The notes beneath the pieces were generated by a model. It ran no database searches, was not told where the DNA came from, and worked only from the letters and a program-made list of their open reading frames with translations. This document shows positions 24,494 to 33,396 of a DNA stretch of 55,044 bases, in pieces. Position 1 is the stretch's first letter, and each line of letters begins with the position of its first letter. The position numbers and the translations under genes were made by a program. Origin of the DNA: Bacilli bacterium (GTDB lineage Bacteria; Bacillota_I; Bacilli_A; RF39; UBA660); assembly GCA_017511945.1 (NCBI GenBank), contig JAFWHR010000008.1, forward strand, positions 1 through 55,044, given 5' to 3'.

Positions 24494-25596
24494 CATATTT
24501 GGATTATAGTGCGACAACACCTGTCGATAGCGAAGTGTTAGATTCGTTTATAAAAAGTGTAGAATACTTTGCCAATCCCAATTCTCTTCATAAAATAGGA
24601 GTAGAAGCAAAAAAACTAATAGATGCATCGACTGAACAGATTGCGAGATTAATCAATGTAAAACCATCAGAGATAATATATACATCAGGTGCATCAGAAT
24701 CAAACAATACTGTAATTAAAGGAATGGATAAATACAAAAATAGAGGATATAAAATAATAACTACAGAACTTGAACATTCATCAATTTATGGACCTTTAAA
24801 TTACCTTACAGAAAGAGGCTTTGAAGTGCAGTTTGTTCCTTTGAAAAACGGAATAGTTGACATTAAAAAATTAGAGAGCATGCTTGATGAAACAGTTTTA
24901 GTAACAATAAGTATGGTAAATAGTGAAACTGGAATTAGACAGCCCATAGAAGAGATAGGAAAGATGCTTAAAAAATATCCAAAAGTATTATTCCACACCG
25001 ACATTACTCAAGCCTTAGGAAAGATTAAGTTTGATTTAAAAGATGTCGATTTCGCCTCTTTTTCAGCTCATAAATTTTTTGGATTAAAAGGTATAGGAGG
25101 ACTTTATAAAAAAGAAAGTATCAATCTATATCCACTGATAAATGGAGGGAAAAGTACGACTAAATTTAGGAGTGGAACACCAGCAACACCTCTAATTGTC
25201 TCAACAGCTAAAGCACTTAGATTATCTTATGAGAATATGGATGAAGATTTAAAGAAAGTTAAAAACCTTAATGAATATTTATGTACGAAACTTTCTAAAT
25301 ATTCAAAAGTAGTAATCAACAGTAATGAAAACTCTATAAAACAAGTTTTAAACTTTAGTGTATTAGGAGTTAAACCTGAAGTATTTATGCATTCGTTAGA
25401 AGAAGATGACGTATACATATCTACTCAAAGTGCCTGCTCATTAGGTGATTACTCTAAAGCAGTATATGCCCTAACAAATGATATGAAAAGAGCATCATCT
25501 TCCCTAAGGGTAAGCATATCTAGAAAAACGACTAAAAAAGATATTGATAACTTTTTAAAAGCCTTTGATAGAAGTTATAATAAACTATGTAACTGA
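24490..25596 (+). CDS. Cysteine desulfurase (NifS/IscS family)
   Basis: This PLP enzyme removes sulphur from cysteine for Fe-S clusters or tRNA thiolation. In 368 residues, the PLP lysine is Lys195 in FSAHKFFGLKG, the catalytic persulphide cysteine is Cys316 in STQSACSLGD, and TELEHSS, NSETGIRQP and RSGTPATP are conserved. No IscU or ThiI gene follows, so the acceptor is not shown by context. It overlaps the upstream unknown gene by 4 nt. Confidence 0.92.
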   Translation: MTYLDYSATTPVDSEVLDSFIKSVEYFANPNSLHKIGVEAKKLIDASTEQIARLINVKPSEIIYTSGASESNNTVIKGMDKYKNRGYKIITTELEHSSIYGPLNYLTERGFEVQFVPLKNGIVDIKKLESMLDETVLVTISMVNSETGIRQPIEEIGKMLKKYPKVLFHTDITQALGKIKFDLKDVDFASFSAHKFFGLKGIGGLYKKESINLYPLINGGKSTTKFRSGTPATPLIVSTAKALRLSYENMDEDLKKVKNLNEYLCTKLSKYSKVVINSNENSIKQVLNFSVLGVKPEVFMHSLEEDDVYISTQSACSLGDYSKAVYALTNDMKRASSSLRVSISRKTTKKDIDNFLKAFDRSYNKLCN

Positions 25597-25662
25597 AGTT
25601 TATTATGAAAAAAATACAAACACATAAAAAATAATGTATCTAAGAATGAAAGGAAGTAAGAT

Positions 25663-27138
25663 ATGAATAATAGTGACATATCAAACAAATTAGAAATACA
25701 TAAATGCGTATTATGTTATGATGCTCCATGTAGTCAAATATATAAAAATATTAATCCCGAAAGAATTATTAGAGCTATAAAGTTTGAAAATCAAAAAGGT
25801 GCACGCATGCTAATTGATAATAAAGATACTTGCCTTATAAAAAAAGAAAATTGTACTATAGTATGTCCACGAAATGTAAACATAGATAAAATAATAAAAA
25901 ATCTGATAGAAAGCACAGATAAACTAGATAATTTTAACAACATAGATTTAACTACATATATATGTGGTGTTAAACTTGAAAACCCCTTTTTACTTTCATC
26001 TTCTGTAATAGGAAGCAGATATGAGATGTGCAAAAGAGCTTTGTCACAAGGATGGGCAGGCGTTGTTTTAAAAACTATCTGCATGATGCCTATCGATGAA
26101 TCATCTCCGAGATTTTCAGCGCTAAAAGATTGGGATGAATCTTTTATAGGTTTTAAAAACATAGAACAATTATCCGAGTATTCTTTAGAAGAAAACATGG
26201 AAACTATTAGAAAATTAAAAAGAGAATTTCCAAGCAAAGTGATAATCGCCTCAATTATGGGAAGAGATGAAGAAGAATGGGAATACCTAGCTAAAGAAGT
26301 GACTAAAGCTGGAGCAGATTTAATAGAACTTAATTTTTCTTGTCCAAATATGAAACATAAAAAAACTGGATCCGACGTTGGTCAAAATCCATATGATGTA
26401 GAAAAGTATACTAAAGTTGTAAGAAATAGTACTGACATACCAATTTTAGCTAAAATGACACCTAATATTACTGATATGAAAATTCCAGCTTTAGCTGCAA
26501 AAAAAGGAGGGGCAAATGGTATTTCAGCTATCAACACGATAAAAAGTATTACAAATGTCAATTTAGAAAACTTAGTTCCAGAGCCAGATGTAAATGGAAA
26601 ATCTTCACTTGGAGGATACTCAGGCCGTGCAGTAAAGCCAATTTCTCTAAGATATATTGCCGAAATGACAAACTGCGAAGAGTTAAATGATATGGCATAT
26701 AGTGGTATTGGAGGTATATACACATGGAAAGATGCAGTAGAGTATTTATCACTTGGATGCACAAGCGTACAATTAACGACAGCAGTAATGGAATATGGAT
26801 ACAGAATAATAGATGATTTAATTATGGGACTAAAAATATATATGAAAGAAAAAAACTACACATCCATAAGTGATTTTGTAGGTTTATCTAAGAATAATTT
26901 AGTCAATAATGATTTACTTGATAAAGTTTCAATCGAGTATCCAAAAGTTAATTACGATAAATGTATTGGATGCGGTAGGTGCTTTATATCTTGTAAAGAT
27001 GGAGGACATGATGCTATTAAATTTGATGATAATAGAAGACCAATATTTGATTTAAAAAAATGCGTAGGATGTCAATTATGTAGATTAGTCTGTCCAAACA
27101 GTGCCATCTCCAAAGCAATTAAACGAATAAATAAATAG
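25663..27138 (+). CDS. Dihydropyrimidine/dihydroorotate dehydrogenase-like flavoprotein with N-terminal PreT-type and C-terminal ferredoxin domains
   Basis: The 491 residues divide into: an N-terminal cysteine cluster (CVLCYDAPC; then TCLIKKENCTIVCP) like the Fe-S cap of PreT/GltD; an FMN barrel like PreA/PyrD (GVKLENPFLLSSSVIGS, ELNFSCPNMKHKKTG, PILAKMTPNI, GGIYTWKDAVEYLSLG); and two [4Fe-4S] motifs (CIGCGRCFISC and CVGCQLCRLVCP). In E. coli these parts are on PreT and PreA; here the PreT cap is joined directly to PreA without the flavin/NAD domain. Pyrimidine reduction is likely but unproven. Confidence 0.8.
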   Translation: MNNSDISNKLEIHKCVLCYDAPCSQIYKNINPERIIRAIKFENQKGARMLIDNKDTCLIKKENCTIVCPRNVNIDKIIKNLIESTDKLDNFNNIDLTTYICGVKLENPFLLSSSVIGSRYEMCKRALSQGWAGVVLKTICMMPIDESSPRFSALKDWDESFIGFKNIEQLSEYSLEENMETIRKLKREFPSKVIIASIMGRDEEEWEYLAKEVTKAGADLIELNFSCPNMKHKKTGSDVGQNPYDVEKYTKVVRNSTDIPILAKMTPNITDMKIPALAAKKGGANGISAINTIKSITNVNLENLVPEPDVNGKSSLGGYSGRAVKPISLRYIAEMTNCEELNDMAYSGIGGIYTWKDAVEYLSLGCTSVQLTTAVMEYGYRIIDDLIMGLKIYMKEKNYTSISDFVGLSKNNLVNNDLLDKVSIEYPKVNYDKCIGCGRCFISCKDGGHDAIKFDDNRRPIFDLKKCVGCQLCRLVCPNSAISKAIKRINK

Positions 27139-27168
27139 TCTTGCTCTACTAGGTAATATAAAATCAAA

Positions 27169-27192
27169 TAGATGTTTTTTGCAAAAAACATC
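27169..27192. terminator. Perfect 11-bp inverted repeat, possible terminator
   Basis: AGATGTTTTTT (27169-27179) and AAAAAACATCT (27182-27192) are exact complements around GC. It lies 31 bp after the flavoprotein stop. There is no 3' T-tract, so it may be a weak terminator or a binding site. Confidence 0.45.
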
Positions 27193-27326
27193 TCAAGTTA
27201 AGTTTTTAATAAAAATAATTATCATATATTAGATATAAACCCTAATCATAATTTAATAGAAAGATTCCAAATTTATGGAGTTTTCTTTTATATGTGTTAA
27301 ATTTTTAAAAATAATATTGCATAGTC

Positions 27327-27355
27327 TTGAAGCACGAACAAAAGTATGGTAAAAT
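27327..27355 (+). promoter_or_regulatory. Promoter of the Bro-N gene
   Basis: TTGAAG (27327-27332), 17-bp spacer ending TGG, TAAAAT (27350-27355): an extended -10 promoter. Confidence 0.65.
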
Positions 27356-27377
27356 ATACAACCAAGGAGGTAAAAAA

Positions 27378-28229
27378 ATGAATCAAGATAAAATGCATTT
27401 AGTAAACAAATTATTTAATAATGAAACAATAAGAACTGTATGGGATAAAGAAAAGGAGAAATACTTTATAAGTGTTGTTGATATTGTTAGTGTTATTTCG
27501 GAAAGTAAAGATGGAAGAAAGTATTGGAATAAACTTAAACAAAGGTTGAAACAAGAAGGAAATGAAACGGTGACAAATTGTCACCAGTTGAAACTTAAAG
27601 CTACTGATGGCAAATATCGTATGACAGATGTTGTTGATATTGAGGGAATGTTTAGAATTATTGAATCAATACCAAGTAAAAACGCAGAACCTATTAAACA
27701 GTGGCTTGCAAAGTTAGGAAGTGAGAGAATAGATGAAACTTTTGATCCTTCACTTGCCACACAAAGGTCGATAGACTTATATAGGTCAAAAGGCTATGAC
27801 GAAAAATGGATTGCTAAACGAATAAAAGGCATTCAAGATAGAAAACAACTTACTGATGTGTGGAAAGAAGGTGGAATATCTGAATCAAGAGAATATGCAA
27901 TTTTAACAAATGAAATTTATAAAAAATGGTCTGGTATGACAGCTAAGCAATATAAATCTTTTAAAGGTCTTAGGAAAGAGTCTTTAAGAGATAACATGAC
28001 AGATGTTGAGGTTGCACTCGCAGATTTAGGAGAACTTGCAACTAGAGAAATTGCGAAAAAGAAAAAGCCAAAAGGTTTAAATGAAAATATAGATATTGCA
28101 AAACGCGGCGGAAGGATTGCTGGTAATGCAAGAAAATCTTTAGAAGATGAAATAGGTGAAAGTGTAGTTACTAGTAAAAATGCACTTAATTATGAATATG
28201 CAGATGAAAAACAAATTGAGATGAATTAA
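27378..28229 (+). CDS. Bro-N domain protein (phage antirepressor-like)
   Basis: The 283 residues begin with a Bro-N domain (IRTVWDKEKEKYFISVVDIV, GRKYWNKLKQRLKQEG, YRMTDVVDIEGMFRIIESIP, KQWLAKLGSERIDE), as in phage and bacterial antirepressors. The second half (YRSKGYDEKWIAKRIKGIQDR onward) is the helical extension common in stand-alone bacterial members. ATG 27378 follows AAGGAGG. It has its own promoter and terminator and no other phage gene nearby, so it is a solitary mobile-origin gene or a domesticated regulator. Confidence 0.8.
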   Translation: MNQDKMHLVNKLFNNETIRTVWDKEKEKYFISVVDIVSVISESKDGRKYWNKLKQRLKQEGNETVTNCHQLKLKATDGKYRMTDVVDIEGMFRIIESIPSKNAEPIKQWLAKLGSERIDETFDPSLATQRSIDLYRSKGYDEKWIAKRIKGIQDRKQLTDVWKEGGISESREYAILTNEIYKKWSGMTAKQYKSFKGLRKESLRDNMTDVEVALADLGELATREIAKKKKPKGLNENIDIAKRGGRIAGNARKSLEDEIGESVVTSKNALNYEYADEKQIEMN

Positions 28230-28250
28230 AATATAAGAGATACTTAAAAA

Positions 28251-28283
28251 AGTAAAAAGAAAGAGTTTTTTTTACTATTTTTT
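28251..28283 (+). terminator. Intrinsic terminator after the Bro-N gene
   Basis: AGTAAAAA (28251-28258) pairs with TTTTTACT (28269-28276), followed by ATTTTTT. Confidence 0.65.
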
Positions 28284-28341
28284 CTTTTTCTACTGATTTT
28301 AAAACAAAAATAATGTATAATTATCTAAAGGTGATGAAAAT

Positions 28342-29649
28342 ATGTTTGAAAATTTATCAGATAGACTAACAGGAGCGTTAAATAAAATAAAAGGTTATGG
28401 TAAGATAACAGAGAGTAATATTGGTGACATAACTAGAGATATTAGACTTGCCTTACTTGAAGCAGATGTAAACTATAAAGTAGTTAAAGAATTTATAAAT
28501 AATGTTAAAGAAAAAGCTTTAGGTGAAGAAGTTAAAAAAAGTTTAAAACCAGGTGAAATGTTCGCTAAAATCGTTAAAGACGAACTTGTAGATTTACTTG
28601 GAAAGGAAAATGAACCATTAATCATAGTTAAACCTATGACAATACTCATGATGACAGGTCTTCAAGGTAGTGGAAAAACTACAACTACCGGAAAACTTGC
28701 ACTACTTCTCAGAAAAAAGTATGGACTAAAACCTCTAATGGTAGCCTGTGATGTGTATAGACCTGCTGCAATTGATCAGTTAAAACAACTTGGAAAAGAG
28801 TTAAACATTGAAGTTTATTCAGAGGGAAAAGGTGATGCAGTTCAAATTGCGAAAAATGCAGTAGAGTATGCCAAAGAAAATGGATACAACTATGTACTAA
28901 TTGATACAGCCGGAAGACTACACATAGATGATGAACTTATGGATGAGTTAGATGATATAAATAATGAAGTTCATCCTAATGAAATACTTTTAGTACTAGA
29001 TAGTATGATGGGACAAGACGCAATAAACGTGATTAAAGGATTTGATGAAAGGCTTCCTTTAACTGGATCAATACTTACTAAATTAGATGGAGATACTAAA
29101 GGTGGAGCAGCCCTTTCTATAAGACATTTAACAGATATTCCAATTAAATTTATAGGTGTATCCGAAAAGATGGATGGACTTGAAAACTTCTATCCAGATA
29201 GAATGGCCAGTAGAATTTTAGATGAAGGCGATCTTGTAGGAATGATTGAAAAAGCAGAAAGCGTAATTGATGAACAGTCAGCCATTAAAACAGCTAAAAA
29301 GATGCAGAAAGGGAAATTTGATCTAGAGGATTTTTTAGAGCAGTTAAATCAGATTAAAAAACTAGGACCTCTTGAAAACCTAATAAAATTAATTCCAGGT
29401 GCGAAAAAAATGGGATTAAACAAAGTTAATATAGATCCAAAACAGATGGCCCATATAGAGGCTATAATACTCTCTATGACACCTGATGAGAGGAGTAATC
29501 CATCTATTTTAAAAGCAAGTAGAAAAAGGCGAATAGCCAAAGGATGTGGAAGAAGTGTTGAAGAGGTTAATAAACTTTTAAAACAGTTTGAGCAGATGAA
29601 AGTTATGATGAAGCAGATGAACAAAGGAAATTTTAAAATACCATTTTAA
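28342..29649 (+). CDS. ffh: Signal recognition particle protein Ffh (SRP54)
   Basis: Ffh binds signal sequences and 4.5S/scRNA and delivers ribosomes to FtsY at the membrane. The 435 residues have the N-domain, the G-domain (GLQGSGKTTTTGKLA, DVYRPAAIDQLK, DTAGRLHID, TKLDGDTKGGAALS) and the methionine-rich M-domain with RRIAKGCGRSVEEVN, the SRP-RNA-binding motif, and Met-rich C-terminus. A TATAAT at 28316-28321 and ribosome site AAAGGTGAT precede it. No ylxM is found next to it. Confidence 0.97.
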   Translation: MFENLSDRLTGALNKIKGYGKITESNIGDITRDIRLALLEADVNYKVVKEFINNVKEKALGEEVKKSLKPGEMFAKIVKDELVDLLGKENEPLIIVKPMTILMMTGLQGSGKTTTTGKLALLLRKKYGLKPLMVACDVYRPAAIDQLKQLGKELNIEVYSEGKGDAVQIAKNAVEYAKENGYNYVLIDTAGRLHIDDELMDELDDINNEVHPNEILLVLDSMMGQDAINVIKGFDERLPLTGSILTKLDGDTKGGAALSIRHLTDIPIKFIGVSEKMDGLENFYPDRMASRILDEGDLVGMIEKAESVIDEQSAIKTAKKMQKGKFDLEDFLEQLNQIKKLGPLENLIKLIPGAKKMGLNKVNIDPKQMAHIEAIILSMTPDERSNPSILKASRKRRIAKGCGRSVEEVNKLLKQFEQMKVMMKQMNKGNFKIPF

Positions 29650-29650
29650 A

Positions 29651-29675
29651 AACATATCGAATAATATGTTTTTTT
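29651..29675. terminator. Bidirectional terminator between ffh and the convergent flippase gene
   Basis: AACATAT (29651-29657) pairs with ATATGTT (29664-29670), flanked by A on the left and T on the right, so it can serve both strands. Confidence 0.7.
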
Positions 29676-30960
29676 AAATATATTTTTTTATACACAAATA
29701 CTGATGAATAGTAACATATACTATATTTACGCTAGTTGCTATTATAAGACCCCACATTCCAATATTTAAAAGTGATAAAACTAAAAGTAGAATTGTTCTA
29801 ATGATAGTTCCTTCTAAAGTTCCCTTCATCGCGTTTTTTGCCTTTCCCATAGCTTGAAGAGTAGATGTTAGAGGTGACTGTATGTAGTGGAAAAGAACTA
29901 TAGGAGCTAGAACTTTTAAATAATTAATACCTTCAGACGTATTGTAAATTAATTTCATTGGAATACCTGGCATTATTTCAAATATTATAGTAGCAGGTAT
30001 TCCTATCAAAAGTGAGAAAAAAATAGCCTTCTTAAGTTTAATTCTCACATCTTTATAATTCTTCTTTGAATAAGATCTACTAATTTGTGGTATTAAAGCC
30101 TCAGAAATACCAAGGGTAAAAAATGATGGAAGTAGTATTAAAGGCAGAACATATCCACTTATAATCCCATATTGATTTACAATGAAACTACTCGAGTACC
30201 CACATTTAGCTAAAGCAAAAGATAAAATAATCGGTTCTAAAAAAAATCCTACTGATCCTATGATTCTACTTGCTGTTGTAGGGATTCCTATAGAAAATAC
30301 ATCTTTTATATTTACAATATCTGGTTTAATGTCCTTTTTAGATAGTTTAAAATTTTTAGGAATAAAAAATAATAATATTAAGATAGAAGTAAGTTCGCTT
30401 ACTATGTTTACTAAAACGACAAAACATACTCCATATTCTAATCCCTTATTTACAAAATATGAACACCCAAAAAATATGATTAACAGTCTAACTAAATCTT
30501 CAGTTACATTTGATATTGCATGGGGAACCATCTTCTCTTTCCCAAAAAAATATCCCCTTATAATACTGGAAATGCTTATAAAAGGTAAGACAAATCCGAT
30601 AGATATTAAGGCGTAGTATGATCTAGGTTCTCTTAAGAGATTATTTGATATGTATTTTCCACTAAAGATAAGTATAGCTATTATTATTATGTTAAATAAA
30701 AGAGATACGGGAATTACAGAGAAAACTAAATTTTTATTGTTTTTAGTATTTTCAGCGACAAATTTACTAATTGCTGTTGGAAAACCCAATTGACTTACAG
30801 CCATAAGTAAAGTAAATGTTGGCATGATCATCATGTATATTCCCATACCTTCAGTACCTAGTTTTCTTGCCATAACAACTTTAATAAACATACTTATTAT
30901 TTTAGTTAGAAGACCACCTATTGATAGTATTAATACAGACTTTGCAAATTTACTTTTCAT
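29674..30960 (-). CDS. MurJ/SpoVB-type polysaccharide (lipid II) flippase
   Basis: A 428-residue protein with about 12-14 membrane helices of the MATE/MOP superfamily. The start (SVLILSIGGLLTKIISMFIK then RKLGTEGMGIYMMI) and SIGIPTTASRIIGSVGFFLE are typical of the SpoVB/YtgP branch. B. subtilis SpoVB is needed for the spore cortex, whereas YtgP/MurJ flips lipid II in growing cells; the sequence alone does not decide between them. It is transcribed toward ffh and divergently from ackA. Confidence 0.82.
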   Translation of the reverse strand: MKSKFAKSVLILSIGGLLTKIISMFIKVVMARKLGTEGMGIYMMIMPTFTLLMAVSQLGFPTAISKFVAENTKNNKNLVFSVIPVSLLFNIIIIAILIFSGKYISNNLLREPRSYYALISIGFVLPFISISSIIRGYFFGKEKMVPHAISNVTEDLVRLLIIFFGCSYFVNKGLEYGVCFVVLVNIVSELTSILILLFFIPKNFKLSKKDIKPDIVNIKDVFSIGIPTTASRIIGSVGFFLEPIILSFALAKCGYSSSFIVNQYGIISGYVLPLILLPSFFTLGISEALIPQISRSYSKKNYKDVRIKLKKAIFFSLLIGIPATIIFEIMPGIPMKLIYNTSEGINYLKVLAPIVLFHYIQSPLTSTLQAMGKAKNAMKGTLEGTIIRTILLLVLSLLNIGMWGLIIATSVNIVYVTIHQYLCIKKYI

Positions 30961-30982
30961 ATTAAAGTTTATGTTTTACATA

Positions 30983-31011
30983 TGGACTTATTAATAAACA
31001 TTTGCTAAAAT
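30983..31011 (+). promoter_or_regulatory. Probable promoter of ackA
   Basis: TGGACT (30983-30988), 17-bp spacer, TAAAAT (31006-31011) with a TG-like extension (TTGC). Lies in the 69-bp divergent gap. Confidence 0.45.
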
Positions 31012-31029
31012 TATTATGGAGGTTTAATT

Positions 31030-32229
31030 ATGAAAGATAAATATTTAATAATCAATGCTGGAAGTTCCTCTTTAAAGTTTTCACTTTATGAGATGCCAAG
31101 CACTAAAGAGATAGTAAATGGTTACATTCAAAAAATAGGGGATAGTGACAGTTTTTATACTTTAAAATATAAAGGACAAAAGGTCGACAAAGAAAGAGAA
31201 ATTAAAAACCATAAACAGGCAGTTGAAGTTATGCTTGAAGAGTTAAAGGAAAACAAATTTATAACATCTATAGATGAGATTAAAGGTGTAGGTCATAGAG
31301 TACTTCATGGAGGAGAGTACTACTCATCATCAACACTAATTGATGAAGAAGTATTAAAAAACATTAAATCACTTACCAAATTAGGTCCACTTCACCATCC
31401 AGGAGAGATTGCGGGAATTGAGGGAATGATGGAAGTGTTAGAAAATGTTCCACAAGTTGCCGTATTTGATACAGCTTTTCATCAGACTATGCCTAAAAAA
31501 AACTATTTGTATGCAGTTCCATATTCATGGTATAAAGAAAATGGAGTTAGAAAATACGGATTTCACGGAACAAGTCACAATTACATAACCAATAAGATGA
31601 AAGATCATTTAAAAAAGGATGATGTAAATTTAATAATATGTCATATAGGCTCAGGAGCATCAATCGCTTGTATTAAAGGTGGTGTTTGTTATGACACTAC
31701 CATGGGACTAACTCCGCTTGATGGACTTATTATGGGAACGAGATCAGGTTCAATAGATCCATCAATACTTGAGTATATTTCTAAAGAAAGGGGAATATCT
31801 TTAGAAAAAATTACTGAAGAGTTAAACAAAAAAAGTGGATTAATAGGACTTGCTGGTAAAAATGACTTTAGAGACTTATCAAAAGCATCTCAAAAAGGAG
31901 ATGAAAAAGCAACTCTTGCTTTAAATATGTTTTATAATTCAGTAACTAAATACATAGCTCAGTATTATTTTGAATTAGAGTCAGAAGTAGATGCTTTAGT
32001 ATTTACTGCTGGTATTGGCGAGAATGCTTACATATTTAGAGAAAATATCATGAATAGAATTTCTAAAGCAACAGGAGTTAAACTAGATAAAGAGGTAAAT
32101 GAATCAATCCCTTCTAAATTAGAAAAAGGAATAATTTCAACTGAAGACTCATCATTTGAAGTTATTGTCGAACCTACAAATGAAGAGTATATGATTTTAA
32201 TGGATACATATAACGTATCAAGAGGATAA
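31030..32229 (+). CDS. ackA: Acetate kinase
   Basis: Acetate kinase makes ATP from acetyl phosphate and ADP. The 399 residues show NAGSSSLKFSLYEM at the N-terminus, GHRVLHGGEYYSSS, FDTAFHQTMP, RKYGFHGTSHNYI, the adenosine-binding HIGSGASIACIKGG, DTTMGLTPLDGLIMGTRSG and FTAGIGENAYIFRENI. Length is typical. No pta is adjacent. A nucleotidyltransferase gene starts two bases after its stop, apparently in the same operon. Confidence 0.97.
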   Translation: MKDKYLIINAGSSSLKFSLYEMPSTKEIVNGYIQKIGDSDSFYTLKYKGQKVDKEREIKNHKQAVEVMLEELKENKFITSIDEIKGVGHRVLHGGEYYSSSTLIDEEVLKNIKSLTKLGPLHHPGEIAGIEGMMEVLENVPQVAVFDTAFHQTMPKKNYLYAVPYSWYKENGVRKYGFHGTSHNYITNKMKDHLKKDDVNLIICHIGSGASIACIKGGVCYDTTMGLTPLDGLIMGTRSGSIDPSILEYISKERGISLEKITEELNKKSGLIGLAGKNDFRDLSKASQKGDEKATLALNMFYNSVTKYIAQYYFELESEVDALVFTAGIGENAYIFRENIMNRISKATGVKLDKEVNESIPSKLEKGIISTEDSSFEVIVEPTNEEYMILMDTYNVSRG

Positions 32230-32231
32230 AT

Positions 32232-33101
32232 ATGGATTTAGTTATACTTGCAGCTGGCATGGGTAGTAGATTTGGAGGACTTAAACAAATAAAGGAAGTA
32301 GGTCCAAATGGTGAGATGATAATAGACTATTCCATATATGATGCCATTAAAGCAGGATTTAATAGAGTAATATTTATAATAAAAAAAGAAAACTTAAAAT
32401 ATTTTAAATTAGTAGAAAACAAAATAAAAAAATATGTTAAAGTAGAGTATGCTTTTCAAAATAATGATAATGTTCCAAATAAATATGACAAATTAAAATA
32501 TAGAGATAAACCACTTGGAACTGCCCATGCTCTTTTATGTGCGAAAGATTTAATTAAAGATAAATTCATGGTTATAAATGCCGATGATTTTTATGGAAAA
32601 GAGTCATATGAAATAGGATATAATTATTTAAAAAAAAGTAATGATTATGGACTAATAGGTTATTTAGCTAAGAATACTTTATCTGAAAATGGCAAAGTTA
32701 AAAGGGGAATTTGTGAAGTTAAAAATGGGAAATTAGTAAATATAACTGAAAGTTCTTTAGAGAAAAAAGAAGGTAAGATAATATGTACACCAGATAATTC
32801 AGACGAGAAAAAAACATTAAAAGATGATACACTTGTTTCTATGAATATGCTACTTCTAGATAAAACTATTTTTAAATATATTGAAAAAGAGTTTAAAGTA
32901 TTTTTACTTAAAAATGATTTAAATTCCGAATTTTATATACCAGATGTTTTATTAAAAGTTATATCAAATAGAACATGTAAAGTTATTAAAACTCCATCGA
33001 TATGGCACGGAGTAACTTATAGAGAAGATTTAGAAGATGTTAAAAACAATATATTAAATCTAGTAAAAACTAATATATATCCTACAAACCTTTGGAAATA
33101 A
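32232..33101 (+). CDS. Nucleotidyltransferase (sugar/choline-phosphate type)
   Basis: The 289 residues have the nucleotidyltransferase Rossmann core: ILAAGMGSRFGGLKQIKEVG (nucleotide loop and Lys), DKPLGTAHALLCAKDLI, and VINADDFYGKESY (metal Asp). The closest type is the family of uncharacterised NDP-sugar pyrophosphorylase-like proteins of Bacillota. The substrate is not evident. It is coupled to ackA, which may be only operon convenience. Confidence 0.8.
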   Translation: MDLVILAAGMGSRFGGLKQIKEVGPNGEMIIDYSIYDAIKAGFNRVIFIIKKENLKYFKLVENKIKKYVKVEYAFQNNDNVPNKYDKLKYRDKPLGTAHALLCAKDLIKDKFMVINADDFYGKESYEIGYNYLKKSNDYGLIGYLAKNTLSENGKVKRGICEVKNGKLVNITESSLEKKEGKIICTPDNSDEKKTLKDDTLVSMNMLLLDKTIFKYIEKEFKVFLLKNDLNSEFYIPDVLLKVISNRTCKVIKTPSIWHGVTYREDLEDVKNNILNLVKTNIYPTNLWK

Positions 33102-33118
33102 GAAAAAACTTATTGTAT
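33098..33118 (+). terminator. Weak terminator-like hairpin after the nucleotidyltransferase gene
   Basis: AATAAG/CTTATT (33097-33102, 33109-33114) around an A6 loop, overlapping the stop codon and the tRNA-Glu -35. Confidence 0.35.
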
Positions 33119-33141
33119 TTATTTTTTAGATGTGCTAAAAT
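33113..33141 (+). promoter_or_regulatory. Promoter of tRNA-Glu
   Basis: TTGTAT (33113-33118), 17-bp spacer ending TGC, TAAAAT (33136-33141). Confidence 0.6.
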
Positions 33142-33164
33142 GTAAATGTATTTAAGTTTTATTT

Positions 33165-33241
33165 GGTCTGTTGGTGAAGTGGTTTAACACACCGCCCTCT
33201 CAAGGCGGCATACACGGGTTCAAATCCCGTACAGACTACCA
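33165..33241 (+). tRNA. tRNA-Glu (anticodon CTC)
   Basis: Cloverleaf with acceptor GGTCTGT/ACAGACT (first pair G-U), anticodon stem CCGCC/GGCGG, loop CTCTCAA (anticodon CTC reads GAG), T arm ACGGG-TTCAAAT-CCCGT, discriminator A and encoded CCA. Confidence 0.93.
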
Positions 33242-33253
33242 TTAAGAATTTAC

Positions 33254-33280
33254 AAGTCTTGTTGTTTGAGACTTTTCTTT
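33254..33280 (+). terminator. Terminator of tRNA-Glu
   Basis: AAGTCT (33254-33259) pairs with AGACTT (33269-33274), followed by TTCTTT. A further hairpin (AAAGCC 33288-33293 / GGCTTT 33306-33311) without a T-tract follows. Confidence 0.6.
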
Positions 33281-33396
33281 GTTATATAAAGCCTTTTTGA
33301 GAAGTGGCTTTAACATTTTATAAAGTAATTATAGATATTTTTTAAAATAACGTGGTAATAATTAGTATTACTAAGATGATGATAGGAGATTATTTT

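Noticed and set aside
26382-26762. A 126-codon minus-strand ORF inside the flavoprotein gene.
   Set aside because: It is antisense to conserved FMN-barrel motifs and looks like a coding shadow.
30182-30616. A 144-codon plus-strand ORF inside the flippase gene.
   Set aside because: The minus-strand flippase is clear and membrane-rich; the antisense frame has no recognisable features.
33288-33311. Hairpin AAAGCC/GGCTTT after tRNA-Glu considered as an attachment-site repeat or terminator.
   Set aside because: It has no T-tract and does not copy the tRNA 3' end; I found no matching repeat after the 558-residue gene by eye.
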